NCBI RefSeq assembly: GCF_012940005.1 | Contig: NZ_SPMX01000025.1 | Span: 52,249-116,248, forward strand | DNA: 64,000 nt | From: Candidatus Accumulibacter contiguus | GTDB lineage: Bacteria > Pseudomonadota > Gammaproteobacteria > Burkholderiales > Rhodocyclaceae | Reading direction: 5' to 3' | Shown: positions 27,873 to 37,314 of the stretch, one piece after another | Layout of the letters: each line of letters begins with the position of its first letter | Numbering within the stretch: position 1 is the stretch's first letter | The notes under the pieces: generated by a model | The model's database searches: none | Told to the model about the DNA's origin: nothing | The model's input: the letters and a program-made list of their open reading frames with translations, nothing else | Translations under genes and position numbers: made by a program

Positions 27873-28730
27873 ATGCAATCCCTCTGGATGATCCTGGCCA
27901 GCCTTTTCTTCGCCTGCATGGGAGTATGCGTCAAGCTGGCTGCGGCCACCCATTCTGCCGTGGAGATCGTTTTCTACCGCAGCCTCCTCTCGCTGATCCT
28001 GATGTATGCGCTGGTTCGTCTGCGCGGTGTGTCGCTGGCGACGCCGCACTGGCGCTGGCAGATCAGCCGCGGCCTCGTCGGCTTCTCGGCGCTGCTCGCC
28101 TACTTCTGGGCGATCACTCTGCTACCACTGGCGACCGCGGTGACGCTCAACTACACTTCGGCGATCTTTCTCGCCATCTACCTGGCGCTCGCCGGCCAGC
28201 GCCTGAGCGCCGGCATCTTCGGCGCCCTGCTACTCGGGCTGGTGGGTGTCGGCCTGCTGCTCAAACCCAGCCTGCACGCCGACCAACTGCTCGGCGGCCT
28301 GATTGGCCTGGGCTCAGGGGGGCTCGCCGGCATGGCCTATTTCAGTGTCCGCGAACTCGGTGCGCGTGGCGAGCCGGAGAGCCGCACGGTGTTCTATTTT
28401 TCATTGGTCTCGTCGGTGTGCAGCAGTTTCGGGCTGCTATTTTCCGAGATTCATCCGATCGAGCTGCAAAGCGGATCGCTGCTGTTCGGCGTGGCGGCTT
28501 TCGCCACTGCTGCCCAGTTGGCGATGACCCGCGCCTATGCTGGCGCGAAGCCATTGCTGGCAGCCACCCTGGCTTATAGTACGGTCATTTTTGCCAGTCT
28601 GTTCGGCATGCTCCTCTGGCATGAGGCGCACGATGCATGGTCCTGGCTGGCGATCGGCTTGATCGTATTGTCCGGTCTCGCGGCCACGCGTCTCTTGCCC
28701 GCCAGGCCGGAACGTTCGCCTGCACCCTGA
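27873..28730 (+). CDS. EamA/DMT-family transporter (RhaT/YdcZ-like drug-metabolite exporter)
   Basis: A 285-residue inner-membrane protein with ten predicted hydrophobic segments in two EamA repeats (about 1-135 and 145-280). Family features include the N-terminal SLWMILASLFFACMGVCVKL, the EIVFYRSLLS motif after TM1, and the second-repeat PLLAATLAYSTVIFASLFGM. Such proteins export amino acids or other metabolites; substrate unknown. The ATG at 27873 fits the membrane start; a TTG five codons upstream is less likely. Divergent from the binding-protein gene, convergent with the large polysaccharide gene 12 bases away. Confidence 0.9.
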   Translation: MQSLWMILASLFFACMGVCVKLAAATHSAVEIVFYRSLLSLILMYALVRLRGVSLATPHWRWQISRGLVGFSALLAYFWAITLLPLATAVTLNYTSAIFLAIYLALAGQRLSAGIFGALLLGLVGVGLLLKPSLHADQLLGGLIGLGSGGLAGMAYFSVRELGARGEPESRTVFYFSLVSSVCSSFGLLFSEIHPIELQSGSLLFGVAAFATAAQLAMTRAYAGAKPLLAATLAYSTVIFASLFGMLLWHEAHDAWSWLAIGLIVLSGLAATRLLPARPERSPAP

Positions 28731-28742
28731 ACATGCAGCCGA

Positions 28743-31700
28743 TCAAGTCGCCGCCTGCACCGTCGCCTTGCGGTCGATCTTGCCCCAGCCCACGAGTACG
28801 CCGCGCAGTGAGGTCAGGGTGCTCTTGATGGCCACGTAGTACATCAACTGACGGTAAAAAAATCGCTGCCAGAACAGCCAGATCAGCAGCCACCAGCTCT
28901 CTTTGCGCTCCATCGCGAAAGCCAGAATCGCCGCCAGATAATCTACCGTCACGAACAGCGCGTAGTAGAACAGTACCCGCCACAAGGCGTCGGGAGAATA
29001 CTCATCCGGGTGCTGCCAGTGATTGAACGTTGCCACCCCGAGCGAGCCGATCAACTGCAGGTCCATGATCGGCGAGATCAGCGGGAAGAGGACCTGAAAG
29101 AGGATCACATTCGGCAGGGCGATAAAACCCAGCGCGCCGTAGCGCCGACGGAACAACACATCGCGGTGTTTCCATGTCGCCTGCATGGTGCCGTACATCC
29201 AGCGGTAGCGCTGGCGGATGAAGCCGCGCACCGTATCGGGGGCCTCGGTCAGCGCTACCGCCTCGTCCTCATAAACGATGGCATAACCGAGCTTGCGAAT
29301 CGCCAGCGTCAGGTCGGCGTCTTCCGCCAGGGTCACATCGGTAAAGCCACCCACCCGTTCGACCAGTTCGCGCCGCCAGGCCCCTACCGCGCCAGGCACT
29401 ACGGTGATGCAGTTGAGGACATCGAAGGCGCGCCGGTCGAGATTCTGGCTGGTGATGTACTCCAGCGCCTGCCAGCGGGTCAGCAGATTGATCCGGTTGC
29501 CGACCTTGGTGTTACCGGCGACTGCACCGACTGCTGGATCGACGAAATGGCGGACCAGTTTGGCAATCGTGTCGCGGGTGAACAAGGTGTCGGCATCGAG
29601 GGCCACCACGATCTCCGCATCGGTCTGCGCCATGCCCAGGGTAAGCGCCGCCGGCTTGCCACCATTGGCTTTGGTGATCACCCGTACGCGCGGATCGTCG
29701 GCAAAAGCCGCGCGCGCCACAGGATAAGTGGCGTCGCTGGAACCGTCATCGACGACGATGACCTCGAATTGCCGGGAATGATCGCAAGCCAGCAATGAGG
29801 CGATCGTCTGCACGATCACCCTTTCCTCGTTGTACGCCGGGATCACCACCGCGACCGTCGGCGAATACGCCGGATCGAAGACTTCGTGGCGCTGCTGCCA
29901 GCGCTGATACAGGGCGAGCGCGCCAACGAACAGCAAGCGCGCGATACCCAGCACGATACCCAGCAGGAACAGCCAGTGGATGGTCGCCGCGGACCAGTTG
30001 AGTACACCGAAGGCTAATCCGTCCAACCAGGTCCGCCACTCGCTGTCGGGTGGTAGCAGCGGCATCACTTCGTCGCGGCTGCGTCCGAGCAGTTCGGAGA
30101 CGCTGACAAAGCGGAAACCCCGTTTCTGCAATTCCTCGACGATTCGGGGGATGGCCTGGATCGTCTGGCTGCGGTCGCCGCCGGAATCGTGCAGCAGGAT
30201 CATGTTGCCTTCGCCACGCTCGGCTTCCTCGACCGTTCTCCGGACGATCTCGTCCACCCCTGGCCGCTTCCAGTCGTCCGGATCGATCTGCATGCCCACC
30301 ACGAGATAACCCTGGGCAGCCGCAAGTTCGATCGGGCGCACCTGCTCGATGGTTTCCGGCTCGGCGTCGACCGCATAAGGGGGGCGAAACAACAGCGAAT
30401 GCCGGCCCACCGTGCTGGCCAGCAGATGCTTGGTTGCCGACAGTTCAAGCTGAAACTGGGTGGCAGAGATGGCCGAGATATTGGGATGGGTGAAGGTGTG
30501 ATTGCCAATTTCGTGGCCTTCATCGACTTCCCGGCGCAGCAATTCCGGATGCATCTGACCATTGATGCCGATGATGAAGAAGGTCCCCGGTACCCCCGCC
30601 TGCCGCAGGGCATCGAGGATTTGCGGCGTGTACAGGGGGTCGGGGCCATCGTCGAAGGTCAGCGCGACCTTGCGTTCGGCACCGCCATGGCGGGTGATGA
30701 CGTAGGGGGAAGGAAAGGCCGTGAAGTGCTCGGCGCTGATCAGTCCGCGTTTCGGGTCGAAGACGATTTCCCGACTGCCCGCCTGTGGTTGGGCGGTGAT
30801 TTCGAGCACCTCGCCCTTGCCCTCGTAGTCCACCCCGTAGGGAAAGCGAATGTCGCCCAGTTGGGCGGCGTGCGCCGCATCCAGTGCGCCCGGTTTGCCG
30901 AACACCTGCCACAGCGCCGGGTCTTCGCTGCCCAGCCGCCACAGGGCGACGCCGCGCGGCTGTACCGAACGGATGACGACCAACTGGTTGAACGCGGTTA
31001 CTGCATCGAGCATCCACACCTGGTGAATGCGGTCGTTGTCGTCGGCGTACTCGAAGGTCGGGTTGAGCGAGACCGGATCGAGCCGGATCCTGCCTTCGGA
31101 TTCCTTGGCGACCAGGACCGCCTCCTCGAAGGTCCGTTCCTCGGTGGGGCGACCCTTCTGCCAGTCGTAAGCGTAATTGCCGATGGCCACGATCATCTTG
31201 TCGAGGGGAATGTCGCGCTGTCGCTGACGCAGCACCGAGGCGAACCAGGGCAGGCTGGAAATCGGACCCGGCCCACTGTCATTCCAGTGCTCGTCGTAGG
31301 CCATGAGAATCAGGTGGTCCGCGTGCGGCACCAATCTGCGGTAATCGAAAGCGGCGTCGTTGGCCGGCACATTCACCGAAACCGACAGGTTTCTTGGGTG
31401 CATTGCGGCGTACAGTTCGGCCATGAAGCGCTGAAAATCGGGCTGCGCCCTGGGCGGAATATTCTCGAAGTCGATGCTGATCCCGTCAAAGTGATGACTC
31501 TCGACATAGGCGGTCAGTTGTGCGATGGTGCGCGCCCGTGCCGCCGGTTTGGCCAGCATCCGCGCCAGTTTGACGCCCTCCCATTCATGACCGTTCCAGT
31601 TGTTGACCAGCGGCACGATCGACGCCTCGGGACGACGGCTGCGGATGTACGCAGCCACTTGCGCCGTGCGCGTCGGATCATTTTCGCGCAGCGAACCGTC

Positions 31701-32210
31701 CTCGTCCGCCAGGTGCAGCCATTCGGCGATCACCGTGTCCAGGCTGTCGAGGTTCTGCTTGAGCGAACTCATGCTGGCGTCGTCCCAGTTGACGAAAAAG
31801 CCGATGGCCAGCGTTTGCCGGTTCGGCAGCAGGCCCGGCTTGTGGGGCTGCACCAGCCATTGTTGCAGGCTGGCCGCGCGCGCGCGCTCCAGCCTGATCT
31901 GCTCACTACGCAAGGTGCGCTCACGGCGGGTCAAGGGACGCTCGGGGGAGAGCGTGGGTACGGCCGGCAGGGCGTGGGCGCCTTGCGGCAGAAAACTGAC
32001 GCTTGGCAGATGCAGCGACGGCAGTACCGGACTGGCGAGAATGCTCAGGACGAGCATGACCAGCAACAAAGACAGCGTCAGGCCGAGCAGCGTCACTCCC
32101 GCCCGCAAACGCGGCCAGCGCTTGTGGGCGGGATCGAAGAAGACCGGCTTGCCGGACACGCCGTTGGTCACTGCAGTTGCTGGAGAATCACCGGGTAATG
32201 GCAGAGACAT
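28743..32210 (-). CDS. GH18 - polysaccharide deacetylase - GT2 trifunctional fusion
   Basis: A 1155-residue membrane protein joining three catalytic modules. TM1 at about 38-60; GH18-like barrel (about 130-450) with the motif DGISIDFE at 242-249, including the catalytic Glu249 though the usual middle Asp is Ser; NodB-type deacetylase (about 510-710) with TFDDGP at 518-523 and the metal-binding H571/H575; TM at about 742-768; then a GT2 synthase (about 783-1010) with VVIPAYNEE, a DAD motif, EDAD and the processive QRYRW signature, followed by more TM segments. It resembles PgaB plus PgaC of poly-N-acetylglucosamine synthesis fused in one chain, so it likely makes, trims or deacetylates a beta-linked amino-sugar exopolysaccharide. 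Upstream gene is a secreted glycoside hydrolase. Confidence 0.93.
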   Translation of the reverse strand: MSLPLPGDSPATAVTNGVSGKPVFFDPAHKRWPRLRAGVTLLGLTLSLLLVMLVLSILASPVLPSLHLPSVSFLPQGAHALPAVPTLSPERPLTRRERTLRSEQIRLERARAASLQQWLVQPHKPGLLPNRQTLAIGFFVNWDDASMSSLKQNLDSLDTVIAEWLHLADEDGSLRENDPTRTAQVAAYIRSRRPEASIVPLVNNWNGHEWEGVKLARMLAKPAARARTIAQLTAYVESHHFDGISIDFENIPPRAQPDFQRFMAELYAAMHPRNLSVSVNVPANDAAFDYRRLVPHADHLILMAYDEHWNDSGPGPISSLPWFASVLRQRQRDIPLDKMIVAIGNYAYDWQKGRPTEERTFEEAVLVAKESEGRIRLDPVSLNPTFEYADDNDRIHQVWMLDAVTAFNQLVVIRSVQPRGVALWRLGSEDPALWQVFGKPGALDAAHAAQLGDIRFPYGVDYEGKGEVLEITAQPQAGSREIVFDPKRGLISAEHFTAFPSPYVITRHGGAERKVALTFDDGPDPLYTPQILDALRQAGVPGTFFIIGINGQMHPELLRREVDEGHEIGNHTFTHPNISAISATQFQLELSATKHLLASTVGRHSLLFRPPYAVDAEPETIEQVRPIELAAAQGYLVVGMQIDPDDWKRPGVDEIVRRTVEEAERGEGNMILLHDSGGDRSQTIQAIPRIVEELQKRGFRFVSVSELLGRSRDEVMPLLPPDSEWRTWLDGLAFGVLNWSAATIHWLFLLGIVLGIARLLFVGALALYQRWQQRHEVFDPAYSPTVAVVIPAYNEERVIVQTIASLLACDHSRQFEVIVVDDGSSDATYPVARAAFADDPRVRVITKANGGKPAALTLGMAQTDAEIVVALDADTLFTRDTIAKLVRHFVDPAVGAVAGNTKVGNRINLLTRWQALEYITSQNLDRRAFDVLNCITVVPGAVGAWRRELVERVGGFTDVTLAEDADLTLAIRKLGYAIVYEDEAVALTEAPDTVRGFIRQRYRWMYGTMQATWKHRDVLFRRRYGALGFIALPNVILFQVLFPLISPIMDLQLIGSLGVATFNHWQHPDEYSPDALWRVLFYYALFVTVDYLAAILAFAMERKESWWLLIWLFWQRFFYRQLMYYVAIKSTLTSLRGVLVGWGKIDRKATVQAAT

Positions 32211-32252
32211 TCTGGAATGGTCGCTTTCTGGAAAGGTTGGCCTGGTTTCACA

Positions 32253-34454
32253 TCAACGCACGCGCACGGGCGTATCTGGCCGGGCGGGCGGCCCCCCACT
32301 GCGGATCACCGTCAGGGACCAGGGCGGCAATTGCAGTTCTAGTGGGGCATGCGCGCGCAGCACGCGGTGCTCGGGAGGCCGACTGCGGCGCGGGCGACCG
32401 TGCTTGCCTTGCGCCCGCCATTGGTACTGGGCAGCGGAAAACTGGAACAGGTCGGCCGGGCCTTGCAGCCACGCGACCGCATCCGGCTCCGGTCCGGCGA
32501 AGCGCAGCGCGACCGACCACGGTTGCGTCGGGTCCTTGTTGACCAGCAGCACCGCCCAGAGCCCGTCGGGGCGCTGCAGTGCATAAGCGCTCAAGGGTGG
32601 CGTATCGGTGCTTTCGCCATCCACTCGTGCGGGATAGAGCCAGTGCGCCTGGGTCGGGTTCCCGGCCCATTGCCGTGCCAGCAGCCTGGCACCGTGATAG
32701 GTGGCGGTACGCGCCAGGATGTTTCGCTTCTGGTCGGAGACGAACAGGGTATTGTTGCCCCAGGTCTCACAATCAACCTGCGGTTCCCGATCGAGGGGGC
32801 TGGGTTCGTAACCGTACAGATAGGCAGCACTGCCACCCTGGGTCAGGAAGGTGCCGACCACGTCGGCGTTGAACAGGGCGCCGGCCAGGTCGACTTCCGC
32901 CTGCGTGGCAAAGGCCGAGTAGCCGTACTCGGTGATCAACAGCGGCGTCGAGCGCGGCAGACCCTGCTGGTAGAGGTTCGCCATGGCCTCGGCGAGCCGC
33001 GCCGGCGCCTGCTGCAAGTACGGCGCCACCGGCGCGCAGACGTCGTCGAACGGGTACCACTCGAACGACAGGAATCCCAGATCGTCCGCTCGCCCACGCG
33101 CCTGCAGATAGCTCAGCAAGCGGGCCAGCCACGGCCGGTCGGGAGCAACCGAAGTGCCGGCCCAGGCCATCATTGGCTCATCCCACAAGGACTGGAAGGA
33201 TGGCCCACCGAGCGGTACTGCCGCATCGACCGCACGCAGCGCGTCCACCGCTTGCAGATACAAGGCCCCATAGTCCTCCGGAGCAATGTACTGGCCATCC
33301 GGTTCCTCGCCGAGTTCGATGCCGCGCAGCGGATAGCCGCGCCGCTTCAGATAGCGCAGCAGGGCGGCGGCGTTGTCCGGCGTATCGTAGAGCACCCCGA
33401 CGGGAACCAGCATCGGCAAGCCATGCGTCAGCCCGCTGGCGAACACCCGGTCAATGCCGGCCTGCTCGACGTCGGGGTCCAGGTCGGTCGCACGGTGCCA
33501 TGGGTCGGTGGATGAAACGAAAAAGTGGGTCTGCTGCTTGCGGCTGGCGGCATGGCGGACGGCATCCCGCAACTCGCCATCGGCACCCAAGGTGCCGATG
33601 GACACCTCGCGGACCGCGTAGCCGAGAGCATCGCGCGGGTCGCTGGCTCCCGGTGGGGCCGACGCCGATGATGCTTCGAGCAACACCCGCAGGTAACGTG
33701 CCGGCCGTGCATCGGGTGCCAGGCGCAGAATTCCGTCACCGCCACCACCTGCGGTCACCATACCTTCGGGAAAGGTTCGCCATTGACCCTCGGGATACCC
33801 ATCCGGAAGGTCCTGGTCTTCGCCATCCCAGTACTGCACCGAATAGCGCACGGCATACGGTATCCCCCAGGAGATACGGATCGCATTCACCGGTATTTTC
33901 TGTCCCAGATCAGCGATCAGCCATTGCGGGTGCCGGTCCTCTCCCGTGTAGCGGCGATCCAGATAGGGGTTGCTCTTCCAGAAGGTATCGGGGTCGCCGT
34001 CAGCCAGTCGCGAATAACCATTGTCTTCGGCCTGGTCGATGGTATTTCCTCGCCGTGGCAGCCGGTAACCAAAGGAGGTCAGGATCGGAGCGCCAGGGTG
34101 ATCGTTGGAGGTCCAGTAACCTTGGGCGTTCTTGCGGTCACTCCAGTGGCCGCGCGGATTCCAGTGCCAGGCCTCGATACCGAGTTCGGTGCGCAGGCGG
34201 TAAGTCAGCGGACGCAGACCGACCGAGCGCATGGCGCGCAAGGTGGCGGGGCGATAAATGGCGCTCGCGTCGCCGCGCGCGTGCCCGTCCACACCGGCGC
34301 CGAGAGCGACAGCCGGAGTGAAGGTGTTGACGGGGCCGGCCCCGAGGTCAATGGTCACTTGAGCCGACGCCACTGCCCCTGCCGGCGTCGAACCGGCGGA
34401 GAGAACGGCAAGAACCAGTATGGCGAGCAGGCGGAAGGGAAAATCAGCAATCAT
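32253..34454 (-). CDS. Secreted clan-A glycoside hydrolase with inserted discoidin (F5/8C-like) domain
   Basis: A 733-residue exported protein with a signal peptide (about 5-28, RLLAILVLAVLSAGS). Residues about 140-287 look like a discoidin/F5-8 type C module (DGDPDTFWKSNPYLD, WLIADLGQKIPVNAIRISWG, then ARYLRVLLEAS). The rest resembles a clan GH-A barrel: putative acid/base Glu in GIELGEEPDG (383-384) and nucleophile Glu in LLITEYGYSAF (509), with a C-terminal beta domain. The discoidin module is inserted after the first part of the barrel rather than appended. It lies 42 bases upstream of the polysaccharide synthase/deacetylase fusion in the same direction, so it may process the same polymer. 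The exact GH family is not assigned. Confidence 0.75.
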   Translation of the reverse strand: MIADFPFRLLAILVLAVLSAGSTPAGAVASAQVTIDLGAGPVNTFTPAVALGAGVDGHARGDASAIYRPATLRAMRSVGLRPLTYRLRTELGIEAWHWNPRGHWSDRKNAQGYWTSNDHPGAPILTSFGYRLPRRGNTIDQAEDNGYSRLADGDPDTFWKSNPYLDRRYTGEDRHPQWLIADLGQKIPVNAIRISWGIPYAVRYSVQYWDGEDQDLPDGYPEGQWRTFPEGMVTAGGGGDGILRLAPDARPARYLRVLLEASSASAPPGASDPRDALGYAVREVSIGTLGADGELRDAVRHAASRKQQTHFFVSSTDPWHRATDLDPDVEQAGIDRVFASGLTHGLPMLVPVGVLYDTPDNAAALLRYLKRRGYPLRGIELGEEPDGQYIAPEDYGALYLQAVDALRAVDAAVPLGGPSFQSLWDEPMMAWAGTSVAPDRPWLARLLSYLQARGRADDLGFLSFEWYPFDDVCAPVAPYLQQAPARLAEAMANLYQQGLPRSTPLLITEYGYSAFATQAEVDLAGALFNADVVGTFLTQGGSAAYLYGYEPSPLDREPQVDCETWGNNTLFVSDQKRNILARTATYHGARLLARQWAGNPTQAHWLYPARVDGESTDTPPLSAYALQRPDGLWAVLLVNKDPTQPWSVALRFAGPEPDAVAWLQGPADLFQFSAAQYQWRAQGKHGRPRRSRPPEHRVLRAHAPLELQLPPWSLTVIRSGGPPARPDTPVRVR

Positions 34455-34724
34455 TGCTTACTCGGACCAGTGAGCGTAGAAAACCGCCGTGAGTTCAGGC
34501 TGGAGAATCGGGGATCAAAACCGGTCGTTTTCACCGGTGCGCGATGATACGCATTTTGCCCCGTCCGCCGCAAGAAATCAGCGGTTTGCCGGTTGAACGG
34601 CCGGCAAGACCCGGCAAGGCTAGCGTCTTTCTGTTAGAATCGTGGCGTCGACTCTGTCGGCAGGCGCAAAACGACCATCCAAGAGAGTAATTCGCGGTTC
34701 ACCTCGCCACCCTACCATCGAGAT

Positions 34725-35036
34725 ATGACCACTTCGTCACACTCCTCTTTCATCATCGTCGGTCTTACCATCGCAGGCAAGCGGTTCCGCCCCAGCGACT
34801 GGGCCGAAAGACTTTGCGGTGTTCTCTCGGCTTTTGGCGCCGAAAAGAAGATGCGCTATTCGCCCTACGTTTCTCCAATAAACTACAAAGGCGAGAAAGC
34901 CGTTTTCGTAAATGGCCGATTGTACGAAGTGGAGCCCATGGCCTATCGCTTCGTCCTGCACTTCGCACAAGACAACGATCTGCAACTGATCCAGGACGTC
35001 GCCGCGACGGCTGTCGGCCAGAACAACCCCTCCTAG
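34725..35036 (+). CDS. DUF3579 family protein
   Basis: A 103-residue soluble protein. The segments KRFRPSDWAERLCGVLSAFG, MRYSPYVSPI and EPMAYRFVLHFAQDNDLQ are the recognisable core of DUF3579, a family largely restricted to betaproteobacteria and of unknown function. The ATG at 34725 is the first in frame; the ribosome-binding site is weak (GAG). It is convergent with the HDOD gene (35062). About 270 bases without genes lie upstream, containing its probable promoter. Confidence 0.88.
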   Translation: MTTSSHSSFIIVGLTIAGKRFRPSDWAERLCGVLSAFGAEKKMRYSPYVSPINYKGEKAVFVNGRLYEVEPMAYRFVLHFAQDNDLQLIQDVAATAVGQNNPS

Positions 35037-35061
35037 TAGCTCGTCGGAATCATGATTTTCA

Positions 35062-35964
35062 TCATCGGGGGTGCCTGGAGAAGTCATGACCGTTAGTTTG
35101 GTGATCTTCCCGCTCACCACCTGCAAGGAGAAACCTGGGCAGGACTTCCGGCGGTAGCTGCAGGCGGTCGAGCAAGGTGTCGCGGCTGATGTGCAGCAGA
35201 CTCTGGATGGCAGTGAGGTCATCCGGGATCGCTGGATTATTCCAGCCATCAGTCGAGTGGCGGGCAAGCTTGACCGCCAGCTGCACGTTCTGGACCCTTG
35301 GCAGATGGGCGCTGTCGCCGCCCATCAGGGTGGTCAGCAGCACGGGCAGGTGCCAGGCGCGGCAGAGGGCCAGCTGCAGATCGGCCAGCTTGACTCCGAG
35401 CACTTCCTGTTGGACATTGGCGCTGTGCAGCCTGCGGTCGGCCTGCAGTCGGGAGCGAATCTCGATCGCCAGATCCGGAGCAAAACACCACAGCAGAATC
35501 TCCGCCAGGTCGTGCAGCAGCGCGGCGAGAGCGACTTCCTCGACGTTCATGTCGTGCCGCGCGAATGCCCAGTCGTGTGCATAGTGCGCTGCACGCTGCA
35601 TCCGCAGGATCACCTGCAGGACGCCCAGCAGGGCTTGCCGCTGACCTTGCAACATCGTTTCGAGGGTGAGTGCTTGCTCGAACATCCGGAAGAAAGGGTC
35701 GACGCCAAGCATCATCACTGCGCTGGCAATGTTCGTGATGTCACTGTGCAGGTGGCCGTGACCAACGTCCTGAATATAGGCCAGCACACGGATGGCCAAC
35801 AGCGGATCCTGCAAAACGATGTTGGTGATGTCGCGACCGCTGACCTGGTCGATCTGTTGCCGTGCCTGGTCGAGACGGCGCGCCGTCTGGCGCAGAATCG
35901 GCAATTCCGTTCTGCTGACAAAGGCCAGCCAGCCTGCAAGGTCTTGTGGCAAGGGCTCAAGCAT
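35062..35964 (-). CDS. HDOD-domain signalling protein
   Basis: A 300-residue protein with an HDOD domain at about 20-220 (RDITNIVLQDPLLAIRVLAY, then SAVMMLGVDPFF, and a helical block with EEVALAALLHDLAEILLW). HDOD domains resemble HD phosphohydrolases without catalytic activity and act in signalling, often with cyclic-di-GMP or chemotaxis systems. Here the gene is last in a run that starts with the chemotaxis operon and pseudouridine synthase gene, beginning 16 bases after the latter's stop, so a signalling link is possible. The C-terminal tail (REDHQTNGHDFSRHPR) is hydrophilic. Confidence 0.88.
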   Translation of the reverse strand: MLEPLPQDLAGWLAFVSRTELPILRQTARRLDQARQQIDQVSGRDITNIVLQDPLLAIRVLAYIQDVGHGHLHSDITNIASAVMMLGVDPFFRMFEQALTLETMLQGQRQALLGVLQVILRMQRAAHYAHDWAFARHDMNVEEVALAALLHDLAEILLWCFAPDLAIEIRSRLQADRRLHSANVQQEVLGVKLADLQLALCRAWHLPVLLTTLMGGDSAHLPRVQNVQLAVKLARHSTDGWNNPAIPDDLTAIQSLLHISRDTLLDRLQLPPEVLPRFLLAGGEREDHQTNGHDFSRHPR

Positions 35965-35979
35965 GGGCTGGGCCTTTTT

Positions 35980-37257
35980 TCAGAAACGCTCGTCGGCGCG
36001 CAGATAACGCCATTGTCCGGCAGCCAGCTTGCCGAGTGAGACGCTGCCGATACGCACGCGTTTGATTTCGGTGACGCGCAAACCGACCTGTTCGCACATG
36101 CCCTGAATCTGCCGCTTTCTGTTTTCGTGCAGAACGAAACGCAGTTGTTGCTCGCTCAGCCACGAGACCTGTGCGCGCAGCAGTTTGACCTTGTCCAGCG
36201 ACAGGCCATGTCTGAGCCGCTCCAGACCATCCGCCGACAACTCGCCCTCGACGCGGACGTGGTATTCCTTCTCGAGTCTTGCATCACCTCCTGTCAGGCG
36301 GCGTGCGACACTGCCTTCCTGAGTGAACACCAGCATGCCGCCCTCGTCGGCATCGAGTTTGCCGGCCAGCGCCAGGCCGCGCAGATGCGTGGCCTGGAAA
36401 CGGAAGGTGCTGCTGTCTTCTGCCCAGTGCTTGTCGGGACGGATCAGTGCGACGGCATGATCGTCCTCGGCAGCGACCGGGTGGCACGGCTTGTTGAACA
36501 GGATCGTGACACTTTCGCTGGGGTGCTTTTTCGCTGCGTCCTGGATCCTGATCTTTGCCTTCGGGTTGACGCGTGCGCCGAGGCGGGTGATGACCTCGCC
36601 GTCTACGCTGACCCAGCCGTTCTCGATCCATTCGTCAGCTTCGCGGCGGGAGCACGCGGCGATTTCGCTGACCAGTTTTGCCAGCCGCGGCGATTCCTTT
36701 GCCAAGCCGCGTGGCGTGCTGGAGGTCACTGCCGGCGTGGCAGCCGGCGCTTCTGCCGGTCGTTGCACCTGCGCTTCTGCTGCGACTGCCGGGGAGACTC
36801 TCTCGCCGAGTGCCGGTGCGTCACGGCTGGCGCGCTGCGGCGCCGGGGGAAAGGCGCGCGCGCCAGTGCTGCGGGCTATGCCGCGTTGCGGATAGGTCTT
36901 CTTCGCCTGTTGGCTGGGCCGGGCCGGGCTGGCTGCCTGGCTATCGGTGGTTGTGCCGCGAGGTTCCGGGGCTGGCACTGTGCTTTCCTGCCTCGTCGGA
37001 AACGCGGCTGTGAATTGCTCGACCGGGCTGGCCGCTTCCCTCGGGAGTTCGTTGCGGAAACGTGCCGGGCTGGTGTTTCTCTGACCGGGCTTGCCGCTTG
37101 GCGCAGCCGGTACTGGCGATTGGCTGTCGGCACGCCGCGCGCTGGTGTGCTTTGCTGTCTGGGAGCTACCGCGAATCGGTTTGCGGGTGGCTGCCCGGGT
37201 GTCGCCGACGGCAGCAGCAGGCTTTTTGTTGGGCAGCTTCAGAGTGGTGCGGGGCAT
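35980..37257 (-). CDS. RluF/RsuA-type pseudouridine synthase with long disordered N-terminus
   Basis: A 425-residue protein. Residues about 1-185 are low complexity, rich in Ala, Pro, Ser, Arg and Thr, and look unstructured. Residues about 188-245 form an S4 RNA-binding domain (LAKLVSEIAACSRREADEWI). The catalytic domain follows, with the active-site Asp in LAGKLDADEGGMLVF and the family segment HENRKRQIQGMCEQVGL. It would isomerise uridine in 23S rRNA (RluF-like). The long tail is unusual, as the E. coli enzyme begins almost at the S4 domain. ATG 37257 is preceded by GGAAAG. A 12-base perfect Shine-Dalgarno-like stretch 45 bases further upstream overlaps the cheB stop. Confidence 0.88.
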   Translation of the reverse strand: MPRTTLKLPNKKPAAAVGDTRAATRKPIRGSSQTAKHTSARRADSQSPVPAAPSGKPGQRNTSPARFRNELPREAASPVEQFTAAFPTRQESTVPAPEPRGTTTDSQAASPARPSQQAKKTYPQRGIARSTGARAFPPAPQRASRDAPALGERVSPAVAAEAQVQRPAEAPAATPAVTSSTPRGLAKESPRLAKLVSEIAACSRREADEWIENGWVSVDGEVITRLGARVNPKAKIRIQDAAKKHPSESVTILFNKPCHPVAAEDDHAVALIRPDKHWAEDSSTFRFQATHLRGLALAGKLDADEGGMLVFTQEGSVARRLTGGDARLEKEYHVRVEGELSADGLERLRHGLSLDKVKLLRAQVSWLSEQQLRFVLHENRKRQIQGMCEQVGLRVTEIKRVRIGSVSLGKLAAGQWRYLRADERF

Positions 37258-37302
37258 GGCGTGGCTTTCCGTTGGTTCGACCGCTTAGTTTACGTCAGAA
37301 GT

Positions 37303-37314
37303 GGATCACCTCCT
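37303..37314 (-). promoter_or_regulatory. Orphan perfect anti-SD complement at the cheB stop
   Basis: The minus strand reads AGGAGGTGATCC, a 12-base perfect complement of the 16S rRNA 3' end, overlapping the TAG stop of cheB. The next start codon (37257) is 45 bases away, too far for normal initiation. Confidence 0.35.

Noticed and set aside
30189..32198. Plus-strand frame of 669 codons opposite the GH18-GT2 fusion
   Set aside because: Antisense shadow; the minus-strand protein has clear catalytic motifs throughout.
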